In this document: positions 25,415 to 34,471 of the stretch, in pieces
Position numbering within the stretch: position 1 is the first letter of the stretch
Layout: each line of letters starts with the position of its first letter
Assembly (NCBI GenBank): GCA_963923035.1
Contig: CAWUKT010000012.1
Coordinates: 49,832 to 113,831 of the forward strand
Direction: 5' to 3'
Length of the DNA: 64,000 bases
Origin: CAWUKT01 sp963923035
Lineage (GTDB): Bacteria; Bacteroidota; Bacteroidia; J057; JADKCL01
Notes under the pieces: model-generated
Databases searched by the model: none
The model's input: only the letters and a program-made list of their open reading frames with translations
Told to the model about the DNA's origin: nothing
Translations under genes and position numbers: made by a program

Positions 25415-27271
25415 TTAATTAACCTTGCCTCCGAAAAACTGTTCCAAATCTTTCAAATCGAGTTTGTAGATCGTGGGCTTCCCGGACGGAGAAAAACCGG
25501 GCTGCTCACAGGACAACAATTGATCTACAATATTACGCATTTCCTGCTGATTCAGGCGCTTGCCTGGCAGCATGGCCGTCTTCATCGCAATGCTCTTCGC
25601 CAGGGCATCGCGGACCATTTCCTGTACATCCGCCGCCGCGCCCGATTCCCGGACCTCCGCGATGATGTCCTCGAAGAACTGCTCCGCCTTGGAGCCCTTC
25701 AGCACCACGGGTACCCCGTGCAAAATGAACGTATTGGGCCCGAATTCATTCAGGTCGAAGCCCAAATACTGGACTTCCGGGAGGATCTCCCGGAGATAGC
25801 TGAAATCCACCGGCGAGAACTCCAGCGTCCGTGGAAATAACAGCTGCTGGCTGGCCAGCGACTGGCTGGCACTCGCCTTGCGGAAGCGCTCGTACAGGAT
25901 GCGCTGGTGCGCGTGGCACTGGTCGATGACCATCAGGCCCGAAGCATTCTGGTGCAGGATATACCGCTGCCCCAGTTGCGTCAGGGCGCCTGCGTCTTCG
26001 GAGACGGGCTTCTCGAACAAGGAGCCGGTGGTCTCCGGCTCAGATTGCGTGGCCGGAATTTCCGGCCGCAGGAAGTTCGGCGTGTCCCGCCGGGCCACCG
26101 GGCGCTCCCGCTGCGGAGCCGGGTAGAGGTCTGCCCAGGAAGGGCCGTCGTTCGACTTGCGTTGGACGGGCGGTTGGACCGCCCGCAACCGGCCAATGGT
26201 CGCGTCGTCGCCATCCGTCGGCTGGCTCTGTTGGAGCATGCGCACGAAGGCTTCATCCTCCCCGAGGTCCTGGGGCGCCTGGTGGAAATCCCCCAAGCCC
26301 TTGCGGATGACGCTGTGCAGCAGCTGGTAGACCGTCCGCTCGTCGTCGAATTTGATCTCGGTCTTCGTCGGATGGATATTGATATCGATATGGGACGGAT
26401 CGATTTCGAAGGCGATGCAATAAAACGGATGGGTATCGTCGGGAATCAGGCTGGCAAAGGCCGTGGAAATGGCGTGGTGCAGGTAGCCGGATTTGATGAA
26501 GCGGGTATTGACGAAGAAGTACTGGTCGCCGCGCTTGCGGCGGGCCACTTCGGGCAGCCCAATGAAGCCCTGAATGGACACATAGGGCGTATTTTCCCCC
26601 ACCTCAATCAACTTGTCCTGGTAATTTTTTCCCAGCAGGTCCACGATGCGCTGTTCGGCTTCCGCTGGCCGGAGGTCATAGACTTCGGTGCCATTGTGGG
26701 AGAAGAACAGGGAAACTTCGGGGTGGGCGAGGGCGACCCGGGTGAATTCATTGATGATGTGCCGCGTCTCGACCGGATTAGACTTGAGGAAATTGCGACG
26801 GGCGGGCACATTGAAAAAGAGGTTTTTGACCTCGATGCAGGTGCCTTTGGGGCACATGCAGGGTTCGCTCCTGCGAAAGGTGCCGCCTTCGATCACGATT
26901 TCCGTGCCCAGTTCGGCATTGTGGAGGCGGGACCGGAGGTGGACCTGGGCGACGGCCGCAATGGAGGCCAGGGCTTCCCCGCGGAAGCCCATCGTGCGGA
27001 TATTGAACAGGTCGTCCGATTCCCGGATCTTGGAGGTCGCGTGTCGGGCAAAGGCCATCCGCGCGTCCTGGGCCGACATCCCGGCCCCATTGTCCACCAC
27101 CTGGATCAGCGCTTTCCCCGCATCCCGGATCACCAATTCAATCCGCGTGGCACCGGCATCCACCGCATTTTCCAACAGCTCCTTCACCACCGAAGCCGGT
27201 CGCTGTACGACCTCTCCCGCTGCGATTTGGTTCGCGATGTGGTCCGGCAATAATTGAATGACGTTTTGCAT
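25415..27271 (-). CDS. mutL: DNA mismatch repair protein MutL
   Basis: 618 residues. GHKL ATPase motifs at the N-terminus: IAAGEVVQRPASVVKELLENAVDAGA, VVDNGAGM, FARHATSKI and GFRGEALASIA. Transducer domain follows, then a Pro/Arg-rich linker (about 350-430) and the C-terminal dimerisation domain. The endonuclease-type motif is altered: DQCHAHQRILYE stands where DQHRAHERILYE is usual in the phylum, and SPSGKP replaces CPHGRP, so nicking activity is doubtful. Couples MutS recognition to strand removal. First gene of a likely mutL-rhomboid-rhomboid unit. Confidence 0.95.
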   Translation of the reverse strand: MQNVIQLLPDHIANQIAAGEVVQRPASVVKELLENAVDAGATRIELVIRDAGKALIQVVDNGAGMSAQDARMAFARHATSKIRESDDLFNIRTMGFRGEALASIAAVAQVHLRSRLHNAELGTEIVIEGGTFRRSEPCMCPKGTCIEVKNLFFNVPARRNFLKSNPVETRHIINEFTRVALAHPEVSLFFSHNGTEVYDLRPAEAEQRIVDLLGKNYQDKLIEVGENTPYVSIQGFIGLPEVARRKRGDQYFFVNTRFIKSGYLHHAISTAFASLIPDDTHPFYCIAFEIDPSHIDINIHPTKTEIKFDDERTVYQLLHSVIRKGLGDFHQAPQDLGEDEAFVRMLQQSQPTDGDDATIGRLRAVQPPVQRKSNDGPSWADLYPAPQRERPVARRDTPNFLRPEIPATQSEPETTGSLFEKPVSEDAGALTQLGQRYILHQNASGLMVIDQCHAHQRILYERFRKASASQSLASQQLLFPRTLEFSPVDFSYLREILPEVQYLGFDLNEFGPNTFILHGVPVVLKGSKAEQFFEDIIAEVRESGAAADVQEMVRDALAKSIAMKTAMLPGKRLNQQEMRNIVDQLLSCEQPGFSPSGKPTIYKLDLKDLEQFFGGKVN

Positions 27272-27458
27272 TCCCTCCCTTTATTTCAGTCAGTCCGCAA
27301 AGGTACAGCATTCCCCGCCGATTTAGAAGGCAATTTTGTCCTTCCCGGAGGAAGAAGGCGGGAGGAATGGTCCCAAATGCAGTGCGCGGCCCATCCCTTC
27401 GGGAGGAGCCGCACACCGTTGTATCTGCCTTCCTACGGAAAGCCGCAAGAATGAATTG

Positions 27459-28019
27459 TCAGTTGCAGGATTGGACGCATGAACTGAGGTAGAATCCGTT
27501 CATGAAATCTGTGCCGTCCATCCATACCATGTGGGAAGTCGTCACCTGGCCGAAGACATTGCGTTGGGACACGCTGGCGGCGACCATGAGGTCATTGCAA
27601 GAAGAAATCTCGCTCAGGGGTACCTGGATGGTGAAGGAACTGGCGCCTTCGCCGACCGAGGCAATGAAGCTGAACTCTTCGAGGGAAAGATTTCCTTCGG
27701 AGTCTACGGGTGCATTGCTGGATTCACCGTAAAAGGCATAGACGGCATCAATGAAGAAGCCATGGTTCATGTCCAGGACCATGTACAGGTCGGAACTGTT
27801 GTTCAGGATCTGGACGGAGCCTTCGGAAGTGGATTCGTGCAAAAGATTGGCAGATTGTGTCGATCCGCAGTGGGAATCCGGAGCGTGACTGCCAACGCCA
27901 CTGGCCAAAAGGGGAGTGGGGGTGCTTTCTGAGCTGATTTCAGCGAGTTCTTTTTCACAGCCTACAAAAAACACAGCGCAAAGCAATACAAGTACTGTCA
28001 GAAGTCTTTGGAACATCAT
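27459..28019 (-). CDS. Small lipoprotein of unknown function
   Basis: 186 residues. Lipoprotein signal with lipobox FVGC (Cys about 21), then a Ser/Glu/Thr-rich segment and a beta-rich domain with four or five cysteines (HCGST, SSCND, SSCVQSC) that could form disulfides. No family is recognised. An isolated gene between the mutL unit and a divergent small gene. Confidence 0.7.
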   Translation of the reverse strand: MMFQRLLTVLVLLCAVFFVGCEKELAEISSESTPTPLLASGVGSHAPDSHCGSTQSANLLHESTSEGSVQILNNSSDLYMVLDMNHGFFIDAVYAFYGESSNAPVDSEGNLSLEEFSFIASVGEGASSFTIQVPLSEISSCNDLMVAASVSQRNVFGQVTTSHMVWMDGTDFMNGFYLSSCVQSCN

Positions 28020-28312
28020 CGGTTAATAGTGGTTGGTTGAGTTGGAAAATGATCGTCAGACAAATAATAGATGCGAATTTCAAGAGAATTCCACACGAGT
28101 CTGTTTCTTTTATTTACGAGAAGGGGGGAAGAATGGATGCGAAATGTAAGATAATCGCCTGATTTTTTGAGTGAATGGTGGGCTGGAAAAAGTGAAACGT
28201 ATCAATTACGTAGGGAATGAAAAAGGGTTGCCTGAAAAAGGAAAAAAGTAGGGGAGGGGGATACGCAAAACCAAAGAAAAATCGTTTAGGGGACAGAAGA
28301 AATCATCAAATC

Positions 28313-28576
28313 ATGAAGCGCGTCATCAAGAAAATTGCTGCCCTTGACGACGCCTTGCGGGAAGTTTTGGACCACCAATATCCGAATGGCGTTCGGAAAG
28401 AGGATCTTTTGTCCTTTCCAACCCCCCAAGGCAAACGTTTTTACGGCATCGAACTCCGGACCGAGGACACGGTTTTCCTCATCCACATTCCGAATTCACT
28501 CGCCCTGCAAGAAACCGGGCGAACTTTACAGATTGATTACTCATTGAAGCCGGGGGACCTCGCGGCCGAGGACTGA
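28313..28576 (+). CDS. Small conserved cytosolic protein of unknown function
   Basis: 87 residues from the ATG at 28313 (MKRVIKKIAALDDAL); upstream in-frame codons encode only low-complexity Lys/Gly sequence. Pattern: a short basic helix, the stretch FPTPQGKRFYGIELRTEDTVFLIHI, and an acidic end. Similar small proteins occur widely in Bacteroidota without known function (general familiarity, not a search). Its last 40 nt overlap the 3' end of the convergent TPR gene. Confidence 0.65.
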   Translation: MKRVIKKIAALDDALREVLDHQYPNGVRKEDLLSFPTPQGKRFYGIELRTEDTVFLIHIPNSLALQETGRTLQIDYSLKPGDLAAED

Positions 28577-30021
28577 ATGGCCGCAATCTGCGCCCGCACC
28601 CCATTCGCCTGGACCCGCCAGGCAGCATCAGACTGCTGGTCCAGCCACTTCAAATATTCCTGCAAAGCAGGCACTACCGCGGGATGATCCTCCCCGTAAA
28701 TCATCTCCTTCAGGTTGACCAGCATCCCAAAATATTCTCCCACCTCCTCATTCTGCCCCATCGCCAACCCATTCAAGATCAGCTCCGCCAGCAAGGCCGA
28801 AATCGCCTCTTCGGCCTCCAATTCCTGATTTTGGTACACATCCAACGCCGAAACCAGGTGCACCCGGGCCTGCTCATACTTCCCCATCAGGTTCTGCAAT
28901 TTGCCCAGCCCGTACAGGCTGGCCGCGACACGATCGTGGGTCGGCCCGTAGTAATTCTGCCGCAATTGCAGGGCTTCCTGCATATAGGCTTCGGCCACCT
29001 TGGGCTGCCCCTGCACCAGCGCCATGCTGGCGCGTTTGTCGAGGACCTCCGCTACGGCCGGATGGTCGCCTCCCAGGACCTTCAGGCGTTCGTCGCGCAG
29101 CCGGTCCAACCGGGCACTTGCCTGGGCCTCACTGCCGATGGACAGGTCGAGGGAGACCAGGTCATCGACGACGGCCCCCGTGAGGGGATGCGTATAGCCC
29201 AGCGCCTTTTCCCGCAGAGCGAGCGCCTGCTCCAGGTAATCTTCGGCCTGGGCAAATTCGCCCATTTGGTCGTAGTACACGGCCAAATTGACGTAGGTGG
29301 TGGCGATTTCAGGGTCCTCGTCGCCGAGGACCGCCTTTTGCATGTTCAGGGCGTGGGAGTAAACCGCTTTGACCTTGGGGAAATCGCCCTGCTGCATATA
29401 GATGCCGCCGAGGTTGATCAGCGCGCGGGCCAATTCGGCCGATTGCAGGCCGTGAATCTTCTCCTGGATGGCCATGGCCGCCTGGAGGTCCTGGATGGCT
29501 GCGTCCCAATTCTTGCGGAAGAAATACAGGGAGGAACGTTCCATGAGGGCATCCGCGTAGATCGGATTGGAATCAATATCGGTGGAGGCGAGCAGTTCCA
29601 GGGCTTGGTTGAGGTAGGGCTCGGCCAGTTCGGGACGGCCCGAGGCCAGATAGTTCGCGGCGAATGCGCGGTAGGTCCCGGCGAGTTCGGGCCCCGGCTC
29701 GTCGTGGTACTGCTGGTGGTGGGCCAGGGCTTTGCGGAACCACTTGGTGGCTTCGGCATATTGGCCCGCCGCCGAGTAGGCGCGGCCCAGGGCGACAAAG
29801 GAATTGGGAATGCGGGAATTGGAGGTGGCGTTGTTGCGGGTGGTACTGGTGACCAGGTCCAGCCCCAGCGAAATGGCCTCACTGTGGTTTTGCTGCCGGG
29901 TGGCAGATTCCATTTGGTCGAGAAGGTGTTCGTAGAGATTGTCTTGTGCGGGGAGCGAAAGGGAAATTCCCAGCCCAAAAATCAGGAGGAGCAGCAAGTG
30001 GGAGAAACGGCCCCCAACCAT
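28537..30021 (-). CDS. Secreted TPR-repeat protein (kinesin-light-chain-like repeats)
   Basis: 494 residues. Signal peptide (1-25, ending LPAQ) and about nine tetratricopeptide repeats of the TPR_12 type (for example YVNLAVYYDQMGEFAQAEDYLEQALALREKALG and ALINLGGIYMQQGDFPKVKAVYSHALNMQ). No enzymatic domain; probably a periplasmic protein-interaction scaffold. It begins directly after the HMA-lipoprotein stop codon, with no spacer, so it is co-transcribed with it. Confidence 0.88.
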   Translation of the reverse strand: MVGGRFSHLLLLLIFGLGISLSLPAQDNLYEHLLDQMESATRQQNHSEAISLGLDLVTSTTRNNATSNSRIPNSFVALGRAYSAAGQYAEATKWFRKALAHHQQYHDEPGPELAGTYRAFAANYLASGRPELAEPYLNQALELLASTDIDSNPIYADALMERSSLYFFRKNWDAAIQDLQAAMAIQEKIHGLQSAELARALINLGGIYMQQGDFPKVKAVYSHALNMQKAVLGDEDPEIATTYVNLAVYYDQMGEFAQAEDYLEQALALREKALGYTHPLTGAVVDDLVSLDLSIGSEAQASARLDRLRDERLKVLGGDHPAVAEVLDKRASMALVQGQPKVAEAYMQEALQLRQNYYGPTHDRVAASLYGLGKLQNLMGKYEQARVHLVSALDVYQNQELEAEEAISALLAELILNGLAMGQNEEVGEYFGMLVNLKEMIYGEDHPAVVPALQEYLKWLDQQSDAAWRVQANGVRAQIAAIQSSAARSPGFNE

Positions 30022-30372
30022 CTATTGGTCCTCCTTCTTCAGGCAGCAACGGGGCAATAACTGGTAGGCGCCCATGTCCGCCGCGGCCTGCTTGGTTTCG
30101 TACCCCACATTGGCGACGACCTTGTGCAGGTCCTTTTCGGAGGTCAGGGTGCTGTCAAACCCAATGGTCACCATATTCGAGGCCAGGTCGTATTCGGCTT
30201 CGGCAACTCCATCACTGTCTTCCAGCGTCTGCTCTATTTTACTTTTACACATCTCACAATTCCCCCGCACCCAAAACTCAGTGGATTGGTTGGCCTGGAC
30301 ATTGGTACAAGCCGTAAACGAAGCGGCGAGGCCCAGGCAGCAGATCATATATAGGAGTGGCTTCATCATCAT
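30022..30372 (-). CDS. Periplasmic heavy-metal-associated (HMA) domain lipoprotein
   Basis: 116 residues. Lipoprotein-like signal (SFTACTN, Cys about 22) followed by an HMA fold: FWVRGNCEMCKSKIEQTLEDSDGV holds the CxxC metal site, and AEYDLASNMVTIGFDSTLT gives the second strand pair. A C-terminal PRCCLKKE adds two more cysteines. Likely binds Cu or Zn in the periplasm. It lies between DUF2231 and TPR genes in one operon-like run. Confidence 0.85.
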   Translation of the reverse strand: MMMKPLLYMICCLGLAASFTACTNVQANQSTEFWVRGNCEMCKSKIEQTLEDSDGVAEAEYDLASNMVTIGFDSTLTSEKDLHKVVANVGYETKQAAADMGAYQLLPRCCLKKEDQ

Positions 30373-30378
30373 TCAGTC

Positions 30379-30858
30379 TCAATCAGGTTCTGGAAGAGTG
30401 GGAGCGGCATCCCGCTGCTCGATGAGGTGCTTTTCCATGGGTTTTACCCCCGCACCGTGATCGTAGACCAGCTCTCCGCCGTGGTGGGCTCCGATGGCCA
30501 TCAGGCCCAATCCTGCCCAAAATACCAGTACAAATACGATTTTTTCAAGGGCAATATTTGATCTCTGACGCAGAAACGCCCAAACTCCGAGGATGGCAAA
30601 GGCATACGTCGTCATCTGGCCCAGGAATTCGTGTTCTTCTATAATCTCGTGAATTTCTGGGGTTTGGACAATATTCGATTCGGCATAATCTCCAGTCAGG
30701 AGCGCCGCCACACAGCCCAGCAACCCGCCGACGTGCAGGAAAAAGGCAAACTTATCGAGGTTGTATTTTTTCAGGAAGAGGTGAAGCAGATAACAAACCC
30801 CAGCCAGGATGAGCATGACAATGGGGAAATGAATGACTTTCGGATGCAGTGGTTCCAT
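30379..30858 (-). CDS. DUF2231-type four-helix membrane protein
   Basis: 159 residues with four transmembrane helices. The opening MEPLHPKVIHFPIVMLILAG and the closing GAHHGGELVYDHGAGV are hallmarks of DUF2231. Conserved His in several helices could bind haem or metal. Upstream partner of the HMA lipoprotein (6-nt gap); the combination points to a membrane metal or redox function, by inference. Confidence 0.88.
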   Translation of the reverse strand: MEPLHPKVIHFPIVMLILAGVCYLLHLFLKKYNLDKFAFFLHVGGLLGCVAALLTGDYAESNIVQTPEIHEIIEEHEFLGQMTTYAFAILGVWAFLRQRSNIALEKIVFVLVFWAGLGLMAIGAHHGGELVYDHGAGVKPMEKHLIEQRDAAPTLPEPD

Positions 30859-30882
30859 AGCAATTGAAAACTGAAAGGAAGA

Positions 30883-31296
30883 TTAGCGGCGGGAATTGCG
30901 TTCGAGTTCAGCGGCTTTTTTCAGGGCGTCCTCCATGAAATTCCAGTCGCCGCGGTGAAGGCCGGTTTTATTGGGGCGGGGGAGAGTCGCCTGGCGTCCA
31001 GCGTAGACGATGTGGAGTTTTCCTTCGCGGACGGAGAGGCGTCCCAGGCCATCGTGGGGAATGACACGGCCGGTAAAACCAAAGAGGTTCCGGAGTTCGA
31101 CGGAATTGGGGGTGAGGACGAGGGCCGGGAAAATGTACAGGGAAGCGGCCAGCACCAGGCACAGGAGTCCTACGAAGAGAATTCCGTACTGGTCGATCTG
31201 CCATCCCACGATCCCGCCGGCAATGGCCAGCGCCCCGAACAACACCGCGAACAGCGGATGGCGGCGTACTTTGATTTCCAATGTATCTTCTTCCAT
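30883..31296 (-). CDS. Small two-helix membrane protein with PH-like C-terminus
   Basis: 137 residues from the ATG at 31296 (MEEDTLEIKVRRHP); longer in-frame starts add only unlikely sequence. Two hydrophobic helices (about 14-32, 36-58) are followed by a beta-rich cytoplasmic part (ALVLTPNSVELRNLFGFTGRVIPHDGLGRLSVREGKLHIVY). Similar in plan to the protein at 8066-8737 but shorter. Head of the cluster down to the TPR gene. Function unknown. Confidence 0.7.
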   Translation of the reverse strand: MEEDTLEIKVRRHPLFAVLFGALAIAGGIVGWQIDQYGILFVGLLCLVLAASLYIFPALVLTPNSVELRNLFGFTGRVIPHDGLGRLSVREGKLHIVYAGRQATLPRPNKTGLHRGDWNFMEDALKKAAELERNSRR

Positions 31297-31452
31297 GCTG
31301 GTAACTTCCAATGAGACGCCAAAATTCGGGGATTTTTTCGAGAAACTGAAAAGTGGTTTTACCGGTGCTCCCAACTTGTTGGAATGAGGACCAGATAGGG
31401 GCATTGAAATTGCCACCCAAGCCGGTCCCTTGGGGAAGGAGCTACGCTCCAG

Positions 31453-31741
31453 AGGTAGTAAACTGCCTTCCTGAAGTAGTTAGCTACTTCCCCCAAGCAG
31501 TTAACTACCTTGTGGAAGTAGTTAGCTACCTCTCAGATGTAGTTAACTGCTCTGTAAAGGTAGTTAGCTGCCTTTCTAAAGTAGCTTGCTACTTCGTTGA
31601 GGTACTTAACTACCTGTTTGAAGTAGTGAAGTACCTTGCTGAAGCAGTTAGCTGCTTGCCGAATGCAGTTAACTGCCTCGTGAAGGTAGCTAGCTACATG
31701 TGTGAAGCAGTTAACTACCGTGCCGAGGTAGTTGAAGGGCG
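31453..31741. repeat. Array of about 14 palindromic units at exact 21-bp spacing
   Basis: From 31453 a 16-nt near-palindrome recurs every 21 bp with no insertion or deletion: starts at 31474, 31495, 31516, 31537, 31558, 31579, 31600, 31621, 31642, 31663, 31684, 31705, with degenerate ends at 31453 and 31726. Typical units are AAGTAGTTAGCTACTT, AAGCAGTTAACTACCT, AAGCAGTTAGCTGCTT and AGGTAGCTAGCTACAT. Arm changes are often paired (GTAG with CTAC, GCAG with CTGC), so symmetry is kept while sequence drifts. Spacers are 5 nt and variable. Both strands have an open frame through it (heptads like EVVSYLS) because 21 is a multiple of 3. It occupies most of the gap between 31296 and 31872; the rest of the gap is unremarkable. 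Confidence 0.92.
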
Positions 31742-31871
31742 TATAGACCAAGGAATTGCATGCAAGGGGTGGAAGTAGTCAGGTCCTGGGGAAGGGATTG
31801 AGAAAATAGGATTGGAAGGGCGGGTACGGGGGGAATTTGATGGAAAAATGGAGCTACCGGATCTTTCTCGC

Positions 31872-32567
31872 TCAAGACCCACCCGTCCGCGGGCTCGCGG
31901 TCAGGCGGTATTGATACGGCAACCCGGTCGTATCCAGTCCGACCGTCTCAAAGCCGGCCGAATCCAGCTCCACCTGGACCTGGGCGGCGGGCAACTTCCC
32001 CGATTGATCGGGGCCGATGGGCAGATTGCGGTACTTGAAGTCAATGATGACCAATTGGCCGCCCGGAGCGAGGCCGGACCGGACCCGCGAGAAATACTCC
32101 ACGCGGTTCTCGATATAGGGATAGGTATTGACGACGAGGACGACGTCCGCTTCTCCGGCTTGCAGATTGGGATTGTCCGGCTCGGTGAGCCGGGGCTCCA
32201 CATTCAGTTGCGAATGGTCCCGCGTTTTGGACAGGCGGCGGCGGATATAGGAAAGGTATTTCTCTTCGATGTCGATGGCAATGACCTTGCGGGCTTTGCG
32301 GGCCAGGCGGATGGAAAAATAACCGGTACCGGCGCCAATATCGGCGACCGTTTTGTCACTCAGGTCGCCCAGGCTGGAAATCACCATCTGGGGTTGCTGC
32401 CAATTTTCCCGATCACTGCCCCCAAACGCGCCCCCATCCAGCAGATTGGTATCCCCAACGCCCAGAAAGCGCTCCGAAGGAATCCCAGAGGTGTCCGGAT
32501 CGTTGGTGGAGCTACACCCCACGACCAACAACAGGACGGCCATCCACCACCATTGCATCTTTTTCAT
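31872..32567 (-). CDS. Lipoprotein-anchored class I SAM-dependent methyltransferase-like protein
   Basis: 231 residues from the ATG at 32567 (MKKMQWWWMAV), which opens a lipoprotein signal with lipobox VVGC. The mature part is a Rossmann methyltransferase: ADIGAGTGYFSIRLA (SAM-binding motif I), VIAIDIEEKYLSYI, and motif-IV-like DVVLVVNTYPYIEN, then GGQLVIIDFKYRNLP. The domain looks complete, yet the signal would place it in the periplasm or on the outer membrane, where SAM is not known to be available. Either the signal is misleading or the fold has another role. Confidence 0.8.
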   Translation of the reverse strand: MKKMQWWWMAVLLLVVGCSSTNDPDTSGIPSERFLGVGDTNLLDGGAFGGSDRENWQQPQMVISSLGDLSDKTVADIGAGTGYFSIRLARKARKVIAIDIEEKYLSYIRRRLSKTRDHSQLNVEPRLTEPDNPNLQAGEADVVLVVNTYPYIENRVEYFSRVRSGLAPGGQLVIIDFKYRNLPIGPDQSGKLPAAQVQVELDSAGFETVGLDTTGLPYQYRLTASPRTGGS

Positions 32568-32781
32568 TGCCGCAAATTTACCCATTTTGTCTTTTCGCCC
32601 CATCAATTGTCCCAAAATTTCATTTTTTCATTTCCCAGCTGTCCAAATTTCCTTTCATCTCTCCCCCTTTTCGTAAAACTTCTCCACAATTTTGTATCGG
32701 AATGGGATATATATTATCTTTTTGAAGAGATCAATCAAGTACCCAGATAGCTTTTTTCTTGTATTAATTCGACCAGCGATC

Positions 32782-34218
32782 ATGTCAAAGTACCAGCCTA
32801 AGGCCAGAAAAGAATCTGAACAGCAATCACGTCAACTCAAAAAACATCCCCAGGCGAGTCAGTTGCCCGGAAAAAATCCCCCCCAATTGAAATTGGAGGC
32901 CTCCGAAGGCAGTCCGGTTCAGCGAAAGGTGGGCGGCTTGGGCGCTTCGCACGAGAAGGATTACGAAGATTCGCTGCGGTCCAGTGGGTGGCGCGATGAG
33001 AAGCAATTGTTCGAGCGGGGCGAGGAGCCGGATGATCCCGACTTCAAGGCGCATGCCCGGATTGCGGAGGGAGAACGGGAGCTGTGGAGTGCTTCGACGT
33101 TGAGTGAGCAGGAGCAGGAACAAAACCTGAAAACGACCTACGCATCGACGGGCGGAAAAGCGACGGGTTCGATTGGGTCGGATGGGATCCGGGGAAAAGC
33201 AGAGGCGGAAGGCAGTGCCAAGCTCATCGACTACGAACGTGAATTCCCCTTTACATTTGAAAATAGCATCCTCGGCGAGGACATGGAGATGTTCACCGCG
33301 ATCATCGTGAAAGGGATGGTCGGCGCGGAAGCTGCGGCCTCCATCGAAGGCCGGGTGCAACGCGCGGGTGCCGCCAAAGACGGCAGCGGGGTGAACAACA
33401 GTGCCTTCAAAGCCGGGATCAAATCCGAAGCCTCCGCATTCGCGGGCGCCAAGGTCAGCCTGGGCGGCAAGGCCGCTTACCGCTGGAAGAAAAAGCAACA
33501 GGCCGCTTACAAGGCGAAAATCGCCCAGTCGGCCGATATGATCATGGATTCCATCCTCCTGATCAACCCGCCCCTCGGCTGGTTGCTGAAGAAGATGGGC
33601 GCGGCCAAGGCCGTCGATTACCTGTGCCGCGTGCTCTTTGGCATGGGCAAGGAAGGCAAGGTCGACCTGGGAACCGGCGAAGCCGAAGTCGAAGGTTCGG
33701 CGGGCATCGGGGCCGAAGGCGGCGCTGGTGTCGGCTTCCAAAATGGAAAGTTCAGCTTCTACGCGAACGCCAAGGCGACTTGGGGCCTCGGATTTGGAAC
33801 CAAGGTGAAGGTCGGCCTCGACCTGGTGGAAGGTGTGCTCTTCGGCATGATCGCCGGAGGCGAGCTCTGGAACCGCGCCAAGAATTACCTGGGCGACCTG
33901 ATCGATCCGGCCGCCCTGATGGGCTCGTTGGGCTCCCTGTGGAGCGGCCTCACCGGATGGTTCTCCGGTGACGACAAGGTCCGCGAAATGGTTTCCGCGG
34001 GCGCCCATACGCTGGCCCCCATTGGCAAGCGGGGCGAGATGATCAAGGCCCTCATGGATGGCTGGACCGGCGACGATGACCAGGAAGCGATCCTGACCAT
34101 CCTGCGCTTCAGCGCTCAGAATGGCGACCTCGCGTCCGTCTACGCTGCGGCCGGAGGCCGGAATACCGTCCTCGGCGAGCTCGATGGCAACCGCAAGACC
34201 CAGGCGCGGGCCCTCTAA
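32782..34218 (+). CDS. PVQ-leader protein 2, candidate injection-system cargo
   Basis: 478 residues from ATG 32782 (MSKYQPKARK). The leader (1-50) is Lys/Gln-rich, with PPQLK and PVQRK, and predicted disordered. The central module (about 155-375) parallels protein 1: FPFTFENSILGEDMEM, GAEAAASIEGRVQR, YRWKKKQQAAYKAKI, EGSAGIGAEGGAG and ATWGLGFGTKVKVGLDLVEG. A 100-residue extension absent from protein 1 follows, ending EAILTILRFSAQNGDLAS ... GELDGNRKTQARAL; similar short helical ends occur on other Bacteroidota injection-system proteins (general familiarity). No signal peptide or transmembrane helix of ordinary length is certain. Strong terminator directly after. Confidence 0.72.
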   Translation: MSKYQPKARKESEQQSRQLKKHPQASQLPGKNPPQLKLEASEGSPVQRKVGGLGASHEKDYEDSLRSSGWRDEKQLFERGEEPDDPDFKAHARIAEGERELWSASTLSEQEQEQNLKTTYASTGGKATGSIGSDGIRGKAEAEGSAKLIDYEREFPFTFENSILGEDMEMFTAIIVKGMVGAEAAASIEGRVQRAGAAKDGSGVNNSAFKAGIKSEASAFAGAKVSLGGKAAYRWKKKQQAAYKAKIAQSADMIMDSILLINPPLGWLLKKMGAAKAVDYLCRVLFGMGKEGKVDLGTGEAEVEGSAGIGAEGGAGVGFQNGKFSFYANAKATWGLGFGTKVKVGLDLVEGVLFGMIAGGELWNRAKNYLGDLIDPAALMGSLGSLWSGLTGWFSGDDKVREMVSAGAHTLAPIGKRGEMIKALMDGWTGDDDQEAILTILRFSAQNGDLASVYAAAGGRNTVLGELDGNRKTQARAL

Positions 34219-34245
34219 ACCGACATTCAAGTTTGATTCGATAGG

Positions 34246-34273
34246 ATCGGGACCTCAGGGTCCCGATTTTTTT
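34246..34273 (+). terminator. Intrinsic terminator after PVQ-leader protein 2
   Basis: ATCGGGACC / GGTCCCGAT, 9-bp perfect stem, 4-nt loop, then seven T. Confidence 0.95.
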
Positions 34274-34471
34274 GCCCTTGTCCGATTGAAGCTGAGTTTA
34301 CCCGCCTTTTCTTTCATCTCCATTTTCCTCCGTCCCATTTTCCGCTCCCTACAAGTTTTCCGTCCTTCCCTGTCCTTTTCGTTTCGCCCACTGAATACCG
34401 TTTCTCTACCTCATGGGCGCCCCCTACTTTCGCATCAACGCAACCGAAAAACCATTAACACTTAACACATC

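Noticed and set aside
31353..31778. Open frame through the 21-bp array (EVVSYLS-like heptads), and its antisense counterpart
   Set aside because: A palindromic 21-bp repeat opens frames on both strands by itself; kept as an alternative but not called as a gene.
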